Below are positions 51,894 to 62,842 of a stretch of DNA of 64,000 nucleotides, piece after piece. Source of the stretch: Whitmania pigra (lineage: Eukaryota; Annelida; Clitellata; Hirudinida; Haemopidae). The notes under the pieces were generated by a model. It did not search any database. It had not been told where the DNA came from and saw nothing but the letters and a program-made list of their open reading frames with translations. The stretch is taken from positions 3,807,268-3,871,267 of the forward strand of contig JAJTWR010000263.1 of assembly GCA_021613335.1 (NCBI GenBank). Direction: 5' to 3'. Within the stretch, counting starts at the first letter, position 1, and each line of letters starts with the position of its first letter. Both the position numbers and the translations under genes were made by a program.

Positions 51894-54286
51894 ACTCAAT
51901 TCTTCTTCGAAACTATTGTTATTTTAAGATTTGCCTCAACTTCCTACTTTGGAATGCAGATTGTTTACGCATAATAATTTGTAAGACAAAAGTGAAGCAA
52001 TACTTCAAAGGACGGTAACGAACTCGTTAACCAATTCCGTGCTGCAAAGGTTTTCGCTTAACGAGTCTCTGTGTCCCATAACTCTCTAAATGCGGAAATC
52101 ACATATTTTAAATGTACAAATCTTAAAAGACATTTTAAAACATTTTGAGATCAATTCTTGGAGTAGATGATGAAGTTAAGCAGATGTACCATGCTGTGAG
52201 ACACAGCTTCACTGGAAAGTATAGCATTGTTGAGGTTCAAGCAATTATAACATGAAATTTCATGAGATTTCAAGGTTAAAGTCTCTTTTTCAAGAACCAT
52301 AAATGGATCATTGATCTGAGCATGAAATGTAGTTCATGCACAATAGGCTTTATAATTGCATTGAAAGAAACAAGGATTTTTAAATAAATTGAGATCAATT
52401 CATAAAGCAGATACTGAAGTTATGCAGATGTACCATGCTCTGGGACACAACTTCACTGTGAAGGCATGGAATTGTTGTGGTCCAAACAATGAATCAACTA
52501 TAACATGAAAATATAGCCAAAAGCTTCATATTATTTTTGCCATCCAAAAGGTTTCATGATATGCTCTTATGGCAATGTAAAAAATCAAGTGACTCATCGC
52601 CAGCAAAATCCAGAGCAGTGGTGGTAATTCATTACAGTTACCAATTTGATTCTTCATAATGAGCTCCAAGGGAATGGGCTAAGACTATCATTTTGTTTTC
52701 TAATAAAGACTGCAAAAGACTGATAACTGACACTATTATCAAAATTGTATCTATTTTGTTCCATGCTTTTGAAAAGTGTTCAAAGAGTTTTTATAACAGA
52801 ACCATTAAGAGGTTGAGGACATTTGCTACAATAAGTCCATGTATGTGATGTTTGACTACTAAAATGTTAAATAGCACCAACCAAATCTCTATCTGAAACC
52901 AGTGCTGAAGAAAGAGTCACACAAAGTGAAAACTCTAACATCAAATATAATTATGAGTAACAAATAGTTAAATAATTATGACAAAAATAAATTAGTACAA
53001 CATCCCACAAGTTTCTTATAGTTGCCATCAATTAATTTCAGCTAAATTCAAGTTGACGACCCAAATTCGAGAGCCATACAATGCAATGATTAACGTGACT
53101 GCTATGCCACATGCTTCTGTAAGCATATATCGGAACTTCTTTAACGCTCAACCAATTATAAGCTATTTAAAACTAAAAAAATATGCTAAAGCTTTTACAA
53201 AAAAGTACAATACAAAAATACAAAAGTCTGTGCTATCATTTAAATTTTTTATTTTTTTTGGTCGGGAATCAAATTCATGTAAATTTAATCTAGCATAACA
53301 CGCATACGATTATAGCACGCGTAGGGGGTGCGTGGTAAGTAAAATCGAACATAACACGCGTGTAAAACGGGTGAAAATACTGTAGTTAACTATTTTTATA
53401 AAAAAGTAGTTAGTAACTATTTTTAACTACTTTTTAAATAAGTAGTTAGTAACTACTCCTTAACTACTTGCATAGTAGTTAACTACTTTTTAACTACTTT
53501 TTTAACTACTTTTCCTTTGACATTTGATAAAATTAATTTTCTGGACAATTGAACAAGACATAATTATTAGCATATTTATTTAAACTAGTGTAACATTTTC
53601 AACAAAATTTGTCCAAATTAATCAAAAACAGAAGTATTCAGTGGATGTTTCAGGCGATCCCTTAAAAAAATCATCATGTCAATATGATTATCCGATAATT
53701 TACATCGTCTGTTACATAAAACCTGCCCTGCTACACTAAAAAGTCTTTCAACTGCTGCCGAACTTGGTAATGTTGAATTAAGCTTGATGAATGCAGCACA
53801 AACAGTTGGATAATTAAGTAGAGTTTGTACATTTTTTGCGGAGTTTGATAAATAATCATTAAGCAGCTACCTCATTATCACAAGAGTTTGGTACACTTTC
53901 CATATAGTCATATAAATCATCATATTCACTGTTCTGAGCCATTTATATAAAACGTTTTCAGAATACGACTACTAAGAGTAATAATTCAGTAGCGAGAAAT
54001 GGTATTAAGCAAAAGTTGAAAACTAAGAAACTATGCTTATAAAGTGATGTACCAAATTGTAAAATTGGAAAAAATTATTTTTATTCATTTTATTTTAAAA
54101 TTTTGTTAAAAGTAGTTAAAAAGTAGTTAACTATTTGTAGTTAATAACTACTTTTAAAGTAGTTAACTACTATTTTTTAACTACTTTTTTAAGAGTAGTT
54201 ATTAACTACTTCCTAACTACTTTAAAGAAGTTATTAACTAGTAGTTAACTACTTATAGTTAGTAACTACCCATCACTGGAAATGAA

Positions 54287-54814
54287 AGATAAAATTCTAT
54301 GAATTTCAGGATCATGGTATGCATTGGCACTAAGATAATCGCTTAAAATAACAATGTTCTTGTCCTCCCCGTGGTAGGAGATTTTTAGCAGCATTAAGGC
54401 AGTCCTCGATGACTGCTAATTCCGTTGCAGAGATGCTGCCTTCGGGTGAATCTCTGATACTGAGCTTCACTCTTTTCTTGGGGATGAAGATTCCTATCCC
54501 AGCCTTTTCCTTCATCTTGGATGCGTCCGTGTAGCAGAGAAGGCTGGAGTCACTGATTTCTTCGATCTCGCTAGCGACCAGCATCCTCAGAGGATCGTCG
54601 GCCGCTATTCCACTGTCCAAGGTGCTCTGATAACTTCAGCATCCAACGCTCTTTTGATGTCCTTTTGAATGTTGTCAGGCATGAGACCCTTTTCAAAAGG
54701 GCTTGGCCGATTTGTCTTCTTCATCTTCCAGTGAAGTTTTCCATTGTGGGTGGAAATTCTGAAATCAGATGCTAACTAACATTCCCAGAATGGGGTGGCC
54801 AGTGACCGGATAGC
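54287..54814 (-). pseudogene. RNase H LINE copy 2, middle segment
   Basis: RNase H start: LLCYTDASKMKEKAGIGIFI and SISATELAVIEDCL, with decayed sequence on both sides. Lies between the hAT TSD (54279-54286) and the copia TSD (54810-54814). Confidence 0.85.
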
Positions 54815-55000
54815 TGTTGGAATAGCGACATCAATGTTTTTATTATGTTAATGTTCTCTAGTTGTGACCTAGTCATGCTGTGGAGATATATATAGTTTTC
54901 TTTGTTGCATGTTTAGAGTTCCAAGCTTTTTGTTCTCTAGTCGCCATTGTGTTGTTGAGCTTCTACTGGTTTGTTGATTAAACAACGTTTTATTTTATCA
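54815..55000 (+). repeat. Copia 5' LTR
   Basis: TGTTGGAATAGCG to TATTTTATCA. Contains a TATATATAG box-like stretch. Followed by the tRNA-iMet-type PBS. Confidence 0.92.
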
Positions 55001-55020
55001 GGTTATGGGCCCAGTATAGC

Positions 55021-55580
55021 CCAACAGTTAAAGCTGGTCAGTAACAAAGTTTTGCGACTTAATAGGTTCGGTAAATCGGTAAAACCGTCCGAGCTGCACA
55101 CAGCCTTAATGAGATGAAAAATAAGAGACATAGCTCCACCCCATAAACAAAATTAGCTCCGCCTACAATGATTAAAAGTAAATATATATTTAATTAAAGG
55201 TTTACCGATATGCCGCGAGGTGTCTCTACTAAATTTTTAAATTTTGACATGACTAGATGTTTTTCACAAATTTACATTATTTTGAAGAATATAAAAATAT
55301 AGCACGATTATCTATTATAAAGTGATTGGGAAAAACATTTTCTTCAGTACTTAGTAGTAGCAGCTTGCAATTCTAATAGTTTATGATGAAATGATATGCG
55401 ACCAATGTTCTCTAATTTTTTATCAGTGTGCGCGATAAAACTACAGCTTTGAGCGGCACATTTTCATGCTTGAGCTTATTGGGTAGCTATGGAAACGGTT
55501 GTTTTGGAACCCACAAGAAAATATTTCTTCAGACGGGATAGTATTCCCGGATAAGTTCCAGGTTACGCTGGAAACAGGAG
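55021..55580. other. Copia leader/unknown sequence
   Basis: Follows the copia PBS; no gag coding is readable. May be copia 5' untranslated DNA or later insertions. Confidence 0.4.
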
Positions 55581-55590
55581 TACCTGTTCC

Positions 55591-55870
55591 CAGGGGCGCA
55601 ACTAGGGGGGGCAGGGGGGGGGGCTTGCAATTTTTCCAAATCCGATGAGTTATTTTTTTTGGTGGGGGGTGGGGATAAGGGGATTTAACTGGTTTGAAAC
55701 TTTGAGACAGAAGATAGTCAAACTCATAATAATAATAATCTGTTCTATCTTTAATTCTTTATTAATTATAATTGGTAGTTTTGATTTGAACAGTTTCAAA
55801 CATTTTTCGACTGCGTCAGGCTTTTCTAAACTTGAGCCCCCCCCAGCATTTTTCGCTGGTTGCGCCCCTG
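55591..55870. mobile_element. hAT MITE inside the copia element
   Basis: 280 bp with ends CAGGGGCGCAACTAGGGGGG and the complement GCTGGTTGCGCCCCTG, flanked by CCTGTTCC at 55583-55590 and 55871-55878. Guanine runs near both ends, no coding. Confidence 0.9.
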
Positions 55871-56119
55871 CCTGTTCCCAAGGCTATGCCAAAGGAACTG
55901 ATCCAGTTATGATTCTATATGAATGTCTGTGATGCCACACATCCTCTTAAACTTGTCTTTAGCTCACCTCCACAAGTTCTCAACCACAGAAGCTTGTGTC
56001 AACAAAGAACAAATTCCAATGTGCCTCAAGAAGGAAGGAGGTTCTAATTTCCAGATTCTGAGTTGAAAAATATGCTCTGAATCAACATCTGTTTCTCTTT
56101 TTTTTTTTTTAAAACATCA

Positions 56120-56290
56120 GGTGTGCCCTCAGGAAGATGAAATGTCCGGCACAGTCTGCCCTGAGGAAAGACATTAGATTCAAAGCAACTCTAAGATGAA
56201 TCCATGCTTAGCAATCCGGCGATTATGGACATTATTTACATATGGATCTGCAAAAATCGGAGTCACTTAACAGAATCTTTAATCAAAATT
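56120..56290 (+). mobile_element. RNase H LINE 3' end fragment
   Basis: Matches the last coding part of LINE copy 1: GTGCCCTCAGGAAGA, CATGCTTAGCAATCC and GGATCTGCAAAAA in the same order. Plus strand, 5'-truncated. Confidence 0.75.
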
Positions 56291-56545
56291 TATTTATTTC
56301 ATTATTAATATAATTCTATTATTATAATAATACATATCGTTTCTTTTACATAACTAAAACTAATTAACATCTTAGTTATGCAAAGGACCTTAACCAAATA
56401 AATAAACGGCGATAGCCCCTCATCGGTTATCTCGATCCTCAGAACTAATCGGCCGACTTTGAAGTGAAAACGCCGACTTCCCACTTTGAAGTGAAACAGC
56501 CAAATTCTCACGGGTTGGGGTTTTGAGTATTTATCTATAAAAAGG

Positions 56546-57434
56546 AAACAATTGTAGAAATAATTTTGTTAATTGTTCTCAAGTGTAATAATAAGTTAGG
56601 TGATGATGATTATTATAAAATAACTCATTTTTTTATTTTTATCATTCTTAATTTTTTTTAATAGCCTAATAATGACCATCACAAGCAGTGTGGTCACTAG
56701 CCGGGTCTTCAGCAAATTCAATCGTTTAGTATTTTGCGGAATTGCACGGGTATCATCAATGATTGGCATATCGTTAACTTTCTTAAACTGAATCCGCAGA
56801 TATCCAAAATTCATTGACAAACCCGCTCTCCTCAAAACTCTGTCGCGTCCTCTTTCTTTTCATAAACGTCGCTGGAACCCTTTTTCCTTTTTCTACAACC
56901 CTAGGTGTTATTTTCGATTCGCATCTTCCTGCAATCACCTGGGCACATACGTTCGCTACTTTCCATCAGCACTTCTGCCCTTGAACATAGCCTGTCTCAA
57001 CTCCTGCCTGAAACAATTGCACTGGTTGCCGATTCATATCGTATCACCTTCAAAATCGCCATCTCGACACATCACACTTTAGTGACATCCAGCCCACTTT
57101 AACTCCATCACTTTATAGGTCGCCGCCAAACACATGATCATCCACCATTCATCTTCAACCAATCAATAGGTCATCAATAGTCAACAGAGGCTTCTCTTAT
57201 GCCTCCCCTCGTAAGATCCCACCCATCTCTGGAGCTCTTCAAGCGTCACCTGAAGACTTATCTCTTTAGGACTTCAAGGGACAACGAAAACACATTCTTT
57301 CTGACGATATGCACATGGCAATATTATTGTTATTACGAATTTCATCCCATTATTAAGACTCTTCTCACAGGGTGAAGAGTTTTTATTTATCAAATAAAAT
57401 AATTGTAGAAATAATTTCGTTAATTGTTCTCTAA
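56546..57434 (+). mobile_element. L2-like LINE 3' end between direct repeats
   Basis: From about 56900 broken frames code GVIFDSHLP, LHWLPI/SYRITFKIA, and ELFKRHLKTYLF, all typical of the end of L2/CR1 RT ORFs. Near-identical 35-bp blocks (ATTGTAGAAATAATTT...) lie at 56546-56582 and 57398-57434. Confidence 0.65.
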
Positions 57435-57549
57435 CTGTGTTTTGGAGCACTCAAAAGTTCTTTCGACAGGTGAAGTGGCTTCGAGATGAAATTTTTGGAT
57501 CGTCAATAATTGTGTAAATTACTGATACGCAACAGAAAGTATTTTAATT

Positions 57550-58735
57550 GAGAAGCCGCAAAGGCAGCAGTATCCAAAGCAAACTCGCGCACGATTGTAA
57601 ATCAGCGAAAGATTTACTTCTTGCGCGAGGGCTTCGCACACCTCTGCAAAAAGAGATGCCAAACCCCCAGGCGAGACATTCTGGCAGAGGCAAACGACTG
57701 GACTATCGCAGCCGACTTAGAAGGGATGAGGCACTACCCCCAAGTGCTGATAGATAGTGGCAAGAGGCCGGATCTGGTGCTCGTATCGCCGTCGACGGAT
57801 GCCATCATTCTGGTGGAGTTGACGGTCCCATGGGAGGACAGGCTACAATACAGCAATGCGCTCAAAGCAGATAAGTACGCAGATCTGACGATGGACCTGG
57901 AAACGAGAGGGTACCGTACATACCTCTTCCCAATCGAGATTGGCGCAAGGGGCGTGGTCGGCAAGTCGACTTACGCTTTCCTCACTAAGATTGGACTGTC
58001 AAGCCGGGAGAGAACAAAGGCTATGACAAAGATGTCTGAGGCCGCAGAAGCGGCTTCATTCTGGATCTGGCACATGAGGAGCCAGAAGTCTTAAGAGGCC
58101 ACTGCAGGAAGCCGGGGAAAGCCGTCGGTCTCCGGTATGAATAATCCACCGAACGACGGGGCCAAATCATTGGCCGAGAGACGCGGTGTTGTCGGGAGAA
58201 ATGGGCCGGCCGCGGACTCGCGAAGCAACATGAAATGCGGATCAAACCGCAGCCGCGAATAGGCCCGCGGTCGGGTCCCGAAAATTTCTATCTCCGGCCG
58301 CCGCTACAAAGAAATTATAAGGCCCAGTTTGCATATATTAAGACGGTGTGAAGAAGCCACTGAGAGCTTTCATGACCGCTGTAGGCAAACTGGGGTGGAG
58401 GCGATCGACATAATAAGGCCAAAGAGAGCCTCGCATAGTCGAAATTTGCAGGTGATAAACAGGTTATATGCGACATGAAGAAGCCATTGAGAGCTTTCGC
58501 AGTCGCTCCAGTCCAAGACGGCAGTGACCGGCATAACAAGGCCGATGAGTGCCTCTCATAGCCGGCGGTAACAGTTGGGTCCAGATAGACCAAACCGACA
58601 GGGACATCCGGCTGATCACCGGATGCGGCCCACCCCCCGAAAACGTAAGGAGATACAAAGGGCCGAAACGTTTGAAGACGGGGGAAACTCCTCTGAGGAT
58701 CCCTGTCGGAGCTCCAAGGCGGAGTAATAAGTAAC
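57550..58735 (+). mobile_element. RLE-type LINE 3' end, with endonuclease ORF and 3' UTR
   Basis: Coding part 57560-58094, then a 3' UTR with internally repeated phrases (58315-58735) that also occurs at 1-320 and 17560-17790. Sits inside the copia interior. Confidence 0.78.
57621..58094 (+). CDS. LINE-encoded restriction-like endonuclease domain (C-terminal fragment)
   Basis: Open for 157 codons. PDLVLVSPSTDAIILVELTV is a PD-(D/E)xK-like core (Asp, then Glu-x-Thr), followed by PWEDRLQYSNALKADKYADL and a C-terminal SEAAEAASFWIWHMRSQKS. This resembles the C-terminal endonuclease of R2-like or NeSL-like LINEs. An N-terminal Cys/His cluster (LCKKRCQTPRRDI) is only partial. The start codon is arbitrary: the ORF is a truncated ORF end. 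Confidence 0.72.
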   Translation: MREGFAHLCKKRCQTPRRDILAEANDWTIAADLEGMRHYPQVLIDSGKRPDLVLVSPSTDAIILVELTVPWEDRLQYSNALKADKYADLTMDLETRGYRTYLFPIEIGARGVVGKSTYAFLTKIGLSSRERTKAMTKMSEAAEAASFWIWHMRSQKS

Positions 58736-58889
58736 GACATCATCATCTTCGTGATTTGCAATTTCGTGATGTCTTGAACTTGAAGTATTGTGCTAGTGAT
58801 TAAATGCTTGCTGACATTATGACTAAACCGCTTACAAAGGACAAGTTTTGTAACATTATTGGTATGATTGGTTTGCACATTGAGAACTG
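58735..58889 (+). pseudogene. Copia pol 3' end (RNase H tail)
   Basis: Frame reads HHLRDLQFRDVLNLKYCASD, a TAA, then MLADIMTKPLTKDKFCNIIG and stop; the ADI-x-TKPL motif closes copia RNase H. One in-frame stop (58800-58802). Only surviving copia coding sequence. Confidence 0.85.
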
Positions 58890-58912
58890 AAGGTATTGCT
58901 GTCGAGTGGGGG

Positions 58913-59098
58913 TGTTGGAATAGCGACATCAATGTTTTTATTATGTTAATGTTCTCTAGTTGTGACCTAGTCATGCTGTGGAGATATATATAGTTTTCTT
59001 TGTTGCATGTTTAGAGTTCTAAGCTTTTTGTTCTCTAGTCGCCATTGTGTTGTTGAGCTTCTACTGGTTTGTTGATTAAACAACGTTTTATTTTATCA
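58913..59098 (+). repeat. Copia 3' LTR
   Basis: Copy of 54815-55000 preceded by GAGTGGGGG and followed by ATAGC. Confidence 0.92.
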
Positions 59099-59103
59099 AT
59101 AGC

Positions 59104-59700
59104 ATTATTAGCGGTGAGGTTCTTTCGACGAAGGTCTAATGGAAGTTCACCAATTTCAACTTTTCAACTTCACCATTCATCTTGCAATGAGAGGGATCCA
59201 ATTCCAGACATGCTGATACAGCACATCTTGAGAGCCTGGAATTATATACTATCACATACCATCTTGCTCTGATTGTAGCAGGCTTAACTTCCATAATCCA
59301 TCACGGATCTTATTGTTGTTCTATAAAGCTGAAGCAAGCAAAATTTGCTGGCTCCCAGGATTTTCCGGCAATAGCTCACATCTTTCCGGCATCTGACTTC
59401 AATCGCAGCCGTCTGAGCTTTCCAGTTCAGTTTCATCTAGGATTATACCCAGATATGTAGCGGTTGGAGTCATTGGGATTTGTTCCGTAGCTATGCGCAT
59501 TGTTGTCCTGGAGGAATCCAGCCTTGATTTATTAGTATTAAAAACAACAAAGCAAGATTTCTTAACAGAAATACAAAAACAGTTACTAGATAAAAACTTC
59601 TCTGTTCTGTCGAGCTGCCGTTGCATTCTGTACGTCATGGTGGAGAGATTGCTACCGATCGTCCAGAGTGCTATACTGTCGGTCAAGGCCAGTTGATATA
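59104..59700 (-). pseudogene. RNase H LINE copy 2, RT segment
   Basis: RT end: DSIALWTIGSNLSTMTYRMQ, QLDRTEKFLSSNCFCISVKK and TPTATYLGIILDE. Matches LINE copy 1 at 49100-49330. Truncated at 59700 by a pogo end. Confidence 0.82.
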
Positions 59701-59702
59701 CC

Positions 59703-60330
59703 GTATTTTCACCTATATTACACGCGTGTTATGTTCGATTTTACTTACCACGCAACCCCCTATGCGTGTTATGCTAGATTAAATTTACATGAATTTGATT
59801 TTCGACCAACAAAAAATAAAAACACTTAAATGATAGCACAGACTTAATGATTATTTATCAAACTCCGCAAAAAATGTACAAATTCTACTTAATTATTCAA
59901 CTGCATTCATCAAGCTTAATTCAACATTACCAAGTTCGGCAGCAGTTGAAAGACTTTTTAGTGTAGCAGGGCAGGTTTTATGTAACAGACGATGTAAATT
60001 ATCGGATAATCATATTGACATGATGATTTTTTTAAGGGATCGCCTGAAACATCCACTGAATACTTCTGTTTTTGATTAATTTGGACAAATTTTGTTGAAA
60101 ATGTTACACTAGTTTAAATAAATATGCTAATAATTATGTCTTGTTCAATTGTCCAGAAAATTAATTTTATCAAATGTCAAAGGAAAAGTAGTTAAAAAAG
60201 TAGTTAAAAAGTAGTTAACTACTATGCAAGTAGTTAAGGAGTAGTTACTAACTACTTATTTAAAAAGTAGTTAAAAATAGTTACTAACTACTTTTTTATA
60301 AAAATAGTTAACTACAGTAGTTAACTACCG
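59703..60330 (+). mobile_element. Rearranged pogo end plus hAT copy C fragment
   Basis: 59703-59848 is a pogo end (CCGTATTTTCACC, ACACGCGTGTTATGTTCG). 59880-60085 codes the hAT dimerisation domain: LNSTLPSSAAVERLFSVAGQ and NHIDMMIFLRDRLKHPL, then stop. 60180-60330 is the AGTAGTTA-rich hAT end. No intact hAT termini. Confidence 0.8.
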
Positions 60331-61560
60331 TATTTTCACCCATATTACACGCGTGTTATGTTCGATTTTACTTACCACGCAACCCCCTATGCGTGCTATA
60401 ATCGTATGCGTGTTATGCTAGATTAAATTTACATAAATTTGATTTCCGACCAACAAAAAATAAAAACACTTAAATGATAGCACAGACTGTTGATTGTTTT
60501 TGTAAAAGCTTTAGACTATATTTTTAATTATAAATAGTTTATAATTGATTGGGCGTTAGTGCATTGCATAAAGAACTTTCGATATATGGTTACAGAAGCA
60601 TGTGACAAAACATTCACACTAATCATTGTATTGTCCAGCTCTCAAATTTATGACGTCAACTTGAATTTAATATAAATTAATTGATGGTAACTATAGGAAA
60701 CTTATAGGGTGTTGTACTATTTTATGAATTTTCATCATAATTTTTCAACTCTTTGTTACTCATAATTATAATTGGAGCTAATGTTTTCAGTTTGTGTGAC
60801 AATGTTTTTTTCAGCACTGGTGACAGTTTTTTCAGACAGCTTTGGCTGGGGCTGTTTAATATTTTAATAGTCAAACATCACATGCATGGACTTATTGTAG
60901 CAAATGTCTTCAATCTCTAAATGGTCTTGCTATTGTTGGACACAGGAACTTTGTCCCACTTGCATAATTAGAGACGCGAGCTCCGAGCGCCGTGTTTGTT
61001 TACGTTTCATTACGTTAACGCGATATTATTCCTTCTCAACTCTAGTCAACAATTTATCTGATTGTCTTTGTATATAAAGTTACACTACACTATAAAAACT
61101 CTTTGAACACTTCTCAAAAAAATGGAACAAAATAGATACAATCTTGGTAAGAGTGTCAGTTATCAGTCTTTTGCAGTCTTTGTTGGAAAACAAAATGGAA
61201 GTCTCAAATGGCCCATTCTCTTGGAACTTATTATGAAGATTCAAATTGGTAATTGTAATGAATTACCACCACTGCTTTGGCTTTTTCTGGTGATGAGTCA
61301 CTTCATTTTCTACATTGCTATAAGAGAAAATCATGAAACCCATTGGATGGTATAAATTATATGCAGCTTTTGGCCACACTTTTGGCCACATTTTTATGTT
61401 ATAGTTGATGCACTGTTGTTCAAACAATACCATACCTTCACAGTGAAACTGTGTCCCAGAGCATGATACAAATGCATAACTTCGGTATTTGTTTCAAGAA
61501 TTGAAAGAAGTTATTCTTAAACTTCAGGCGGAGGTAATTTAAATTAATGATTATTGTTTT
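60331..61560 (-). mobile_element. pogo/Tigger-like element, copy 2
   Basis: Starts after TA with CCGTATTTTCACCC and runs as the reverse complement of pogo copy 1 from 53382 down to about 52200. It is split by a solo LTR. No transposase coding left; the far end is unclear. Confidence 0.7.
60934..61089 (+). repeat. Solo LTR of a gypsy-2 relative
   Basis: TGTTGGACACAGGAACTTTG matches the LTR end of gypsy element 2 read on the minus strand, including CACTTGCAT. It ends CACTACA. Flanked by CTAT at 60930-60933 and 61090-61093. Only 156 bp. Confidence 0.82.
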
Positions 61561-61840
61561 TAGGACAACTAGTTTAATCAACTGCTAGGCATGCATTGAC
61601 CTTTTTTCGTAAATTTCGATTGGCAGATATTTTAGTATATTTTGTTAGAATTGCTAATCAGATCCAGCATGTATAAATATGGGCTCGATGAGAACTGTTT
61701 TAGGATGATAAAGATGATTTTGATGACTGTATTCCGACGGTTTCTATATATTTTTATTATAAGATTTTTAGCTTGTAAAAAAAAGCATTAGTGGCAATTC
61801 GTCGTTGTTGATAAAGAAGTGCTTGTTGGTAGTGGCTGCG
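61561..61840. other. Unassigned DNA left of the tandem repeat
   Basis: AT-rich; contains TATAAATATGGGCTCGATG near 61671, which could be a TATA-type promoter, but nothing downstream confirms it. Confidence 0.35.
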
Positions 61841-62257
61841 GTAAATTACTACCTGTTTCGGGCTTCGAATGAAGATTTGGGTGGCATTTTTTGGGGCAGC
61901 GGTGTGATTCGAAGGGTAGGCAGTGTGCTCAACAGGATCAATCAGGACTGTTGAAATCCGAAGAGAAGCCAGAGGGTTCAACTGAATCAATCATAAGAAG
62001 AACCGACGTCAGGATCGTCATCGGGAATTGAAGGCAGTGACTGTGAGATCGAGAAGATCGTCATCAGGAGCGATTTCGTCAATTGGGGAGCGTCATCATC
62101 ATCCTCAGCAGGATCCAGGTTATCAACATTCGTTGGCGATAACTAGTAACTAGGCATCAGTGTGCCCGAACCACTTTTCGATGGGAGATGTCTCAAGAAA
62201 ATCTAGGTCATCGGGAATCCGGAGGTTTGGATAACTTGTCGGGAACGGATTGTCCGG

Positions 62258-62674
62258 ATGATACTATACTATACGATTTTAATGGGATTTGTTCATCAGG
62301 TATCAGAGGACAATGACAAGTTTTCTTCAGAGCAAAATCCTATTGGTCATTTGGTAATGACAAATGATATTGGTAATGAACTCTTGTCGTTTGGGTGGAA
62401 GACCAAATGGGCATCTTTTGAAACGTTGTCAGAATCTCAAAACTGTCGAGCGTGTTCAGGAGATTGCCAAAGATTGAGAAAGGACAAGATCAGTACATTC
62501 AGAGATACCATCTTGGTAGTACCGAACGGTCTTTCCAGAAAGGTACTCATGCTATTACCGGTACATTGCAAATACGATCAGAAAGTAAAGAGATCGTATA
62601 TCTTAAGGGAAAAATCCAGTAGAGTATCTTTTGAAACTTTGTCAGAGTCTCATAACTGTCCAATGCTCTCATGA
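62258..62674 (+). CDS. Hypothetical 138-codon ORF in repeat unit 1
   Basis: Starts MILYYTILMGFVHQVSEDND and has an internal echo: SFETLSESQNC (about residue 53) and SFETLSESHNC (about residue 124). The DNA of this echo is itself repeated, so the ORF may be a by-product of repeat structure. No known domain. The one visible substitution between units near 62397 gives an unchanged protein. Confidence 0.3.
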   Translation: MILYYTILMGFVHQVSEDNDKFSSEQNPIGHLVMTNDIGNELLSFGWKTKWASFETLSESQNCRACSGDCQRLRKDKISTFRDTILVVPNGLSRKVLMLLPVHCKYDQKVKRSYILREKSSRVSFETLSESHNCPMLS

Positions 62675-62723
62675 GATCGCTGAAGATCCAAAGTAGAGTA
62701 ATCATGTTCTTAGTTCTAGCGAT

Positions 62724-62842
62724 ATGACTGAAATTAACAGTCTAGAAGATCTTTCCGCTGAACAAATAGATCAGTTGTTCAGATTTGTTGACCGATTTCT
62801 CAAAGCATTTTATTATTCTTTATGGCTTTGTTGCATTAACCG
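62724..62842 (+). CDS. Hypothetical small ORF in repeat unit 1
   Basis: ATG-started frame coding MTEINSLEDLSAEQIDQLFR and then FVDRFLKAFYYS before a stop; amphipathic, helical. Also begins in unit 2 at 63946. No homolog recognised and no proof of expression. Confidence 0.25.

Larger units (their letters stand above)
42874..53382 (+). mobile_element. pogo/Tigger-like element, copy 1, split by gypsy element 2
   Basis: Inverted ends CCGTATTTTTACG and CAGTATTTTCACC (read on the minus strand), flanked by TA at 42872-42873 and 53383-53384. Terminal DNA repeats AACACGC phrases. Coding is in two pieces either side of the gypsy insertion. 51640-53290 is non-coding pogo DNA also seen at 27.85-28.6 kb and 60.33-61.5 kb. 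Confidence 0.78.
42855..54278. mobile_element. hAT element copy B (host of the nested stack)
   Basis: Ends CAGTGATGGG (42855) and CCCATCACTG (ending 54278), flanked by GAAATGAA at 42847-42854 and 54279-54286. Own sequence is only 42855-42873 and 53383-54278: AGTAGTTA-rich subterminal DNA and a decayed minus-strand dimerisation region near 53690-53800. The rest is a pogo element inserted at TA. Confidence 0.88.
54815..59098 (+). mobile_element. Copia element with hollowed interior
   Basis: LTRs 54815-55000 and 58913-59098 (186 bp each, one difference noticed), flanked by ATAGC at 54810-54814 and 59099-59103. The PBS directly after the 5' LTR reads GGTTATGGGCCCAGTATA, like the internal initiator-Met tRNA site used by Drosophila copia. 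PPT GAGTGGGGG precedes the 3' LTR. Between them little copia coding survives; unrelated elements occupy most of it. Confidence 0.92.

Noticed and set aside
58315..58974. 219-codon minus-strand ORF
   Set aside because: It spans the RLE-LINE 3' UTR, the copia RNase H tail and the copia LTR, so it cannot be one gene.
62050..62080. TCATCAG (CTGATGA on the minus strand) within the 1,222-bp repeat as a ribozyme core
   Set aside because: No GAAA or cleavage triplet in a fitting position on that strand.
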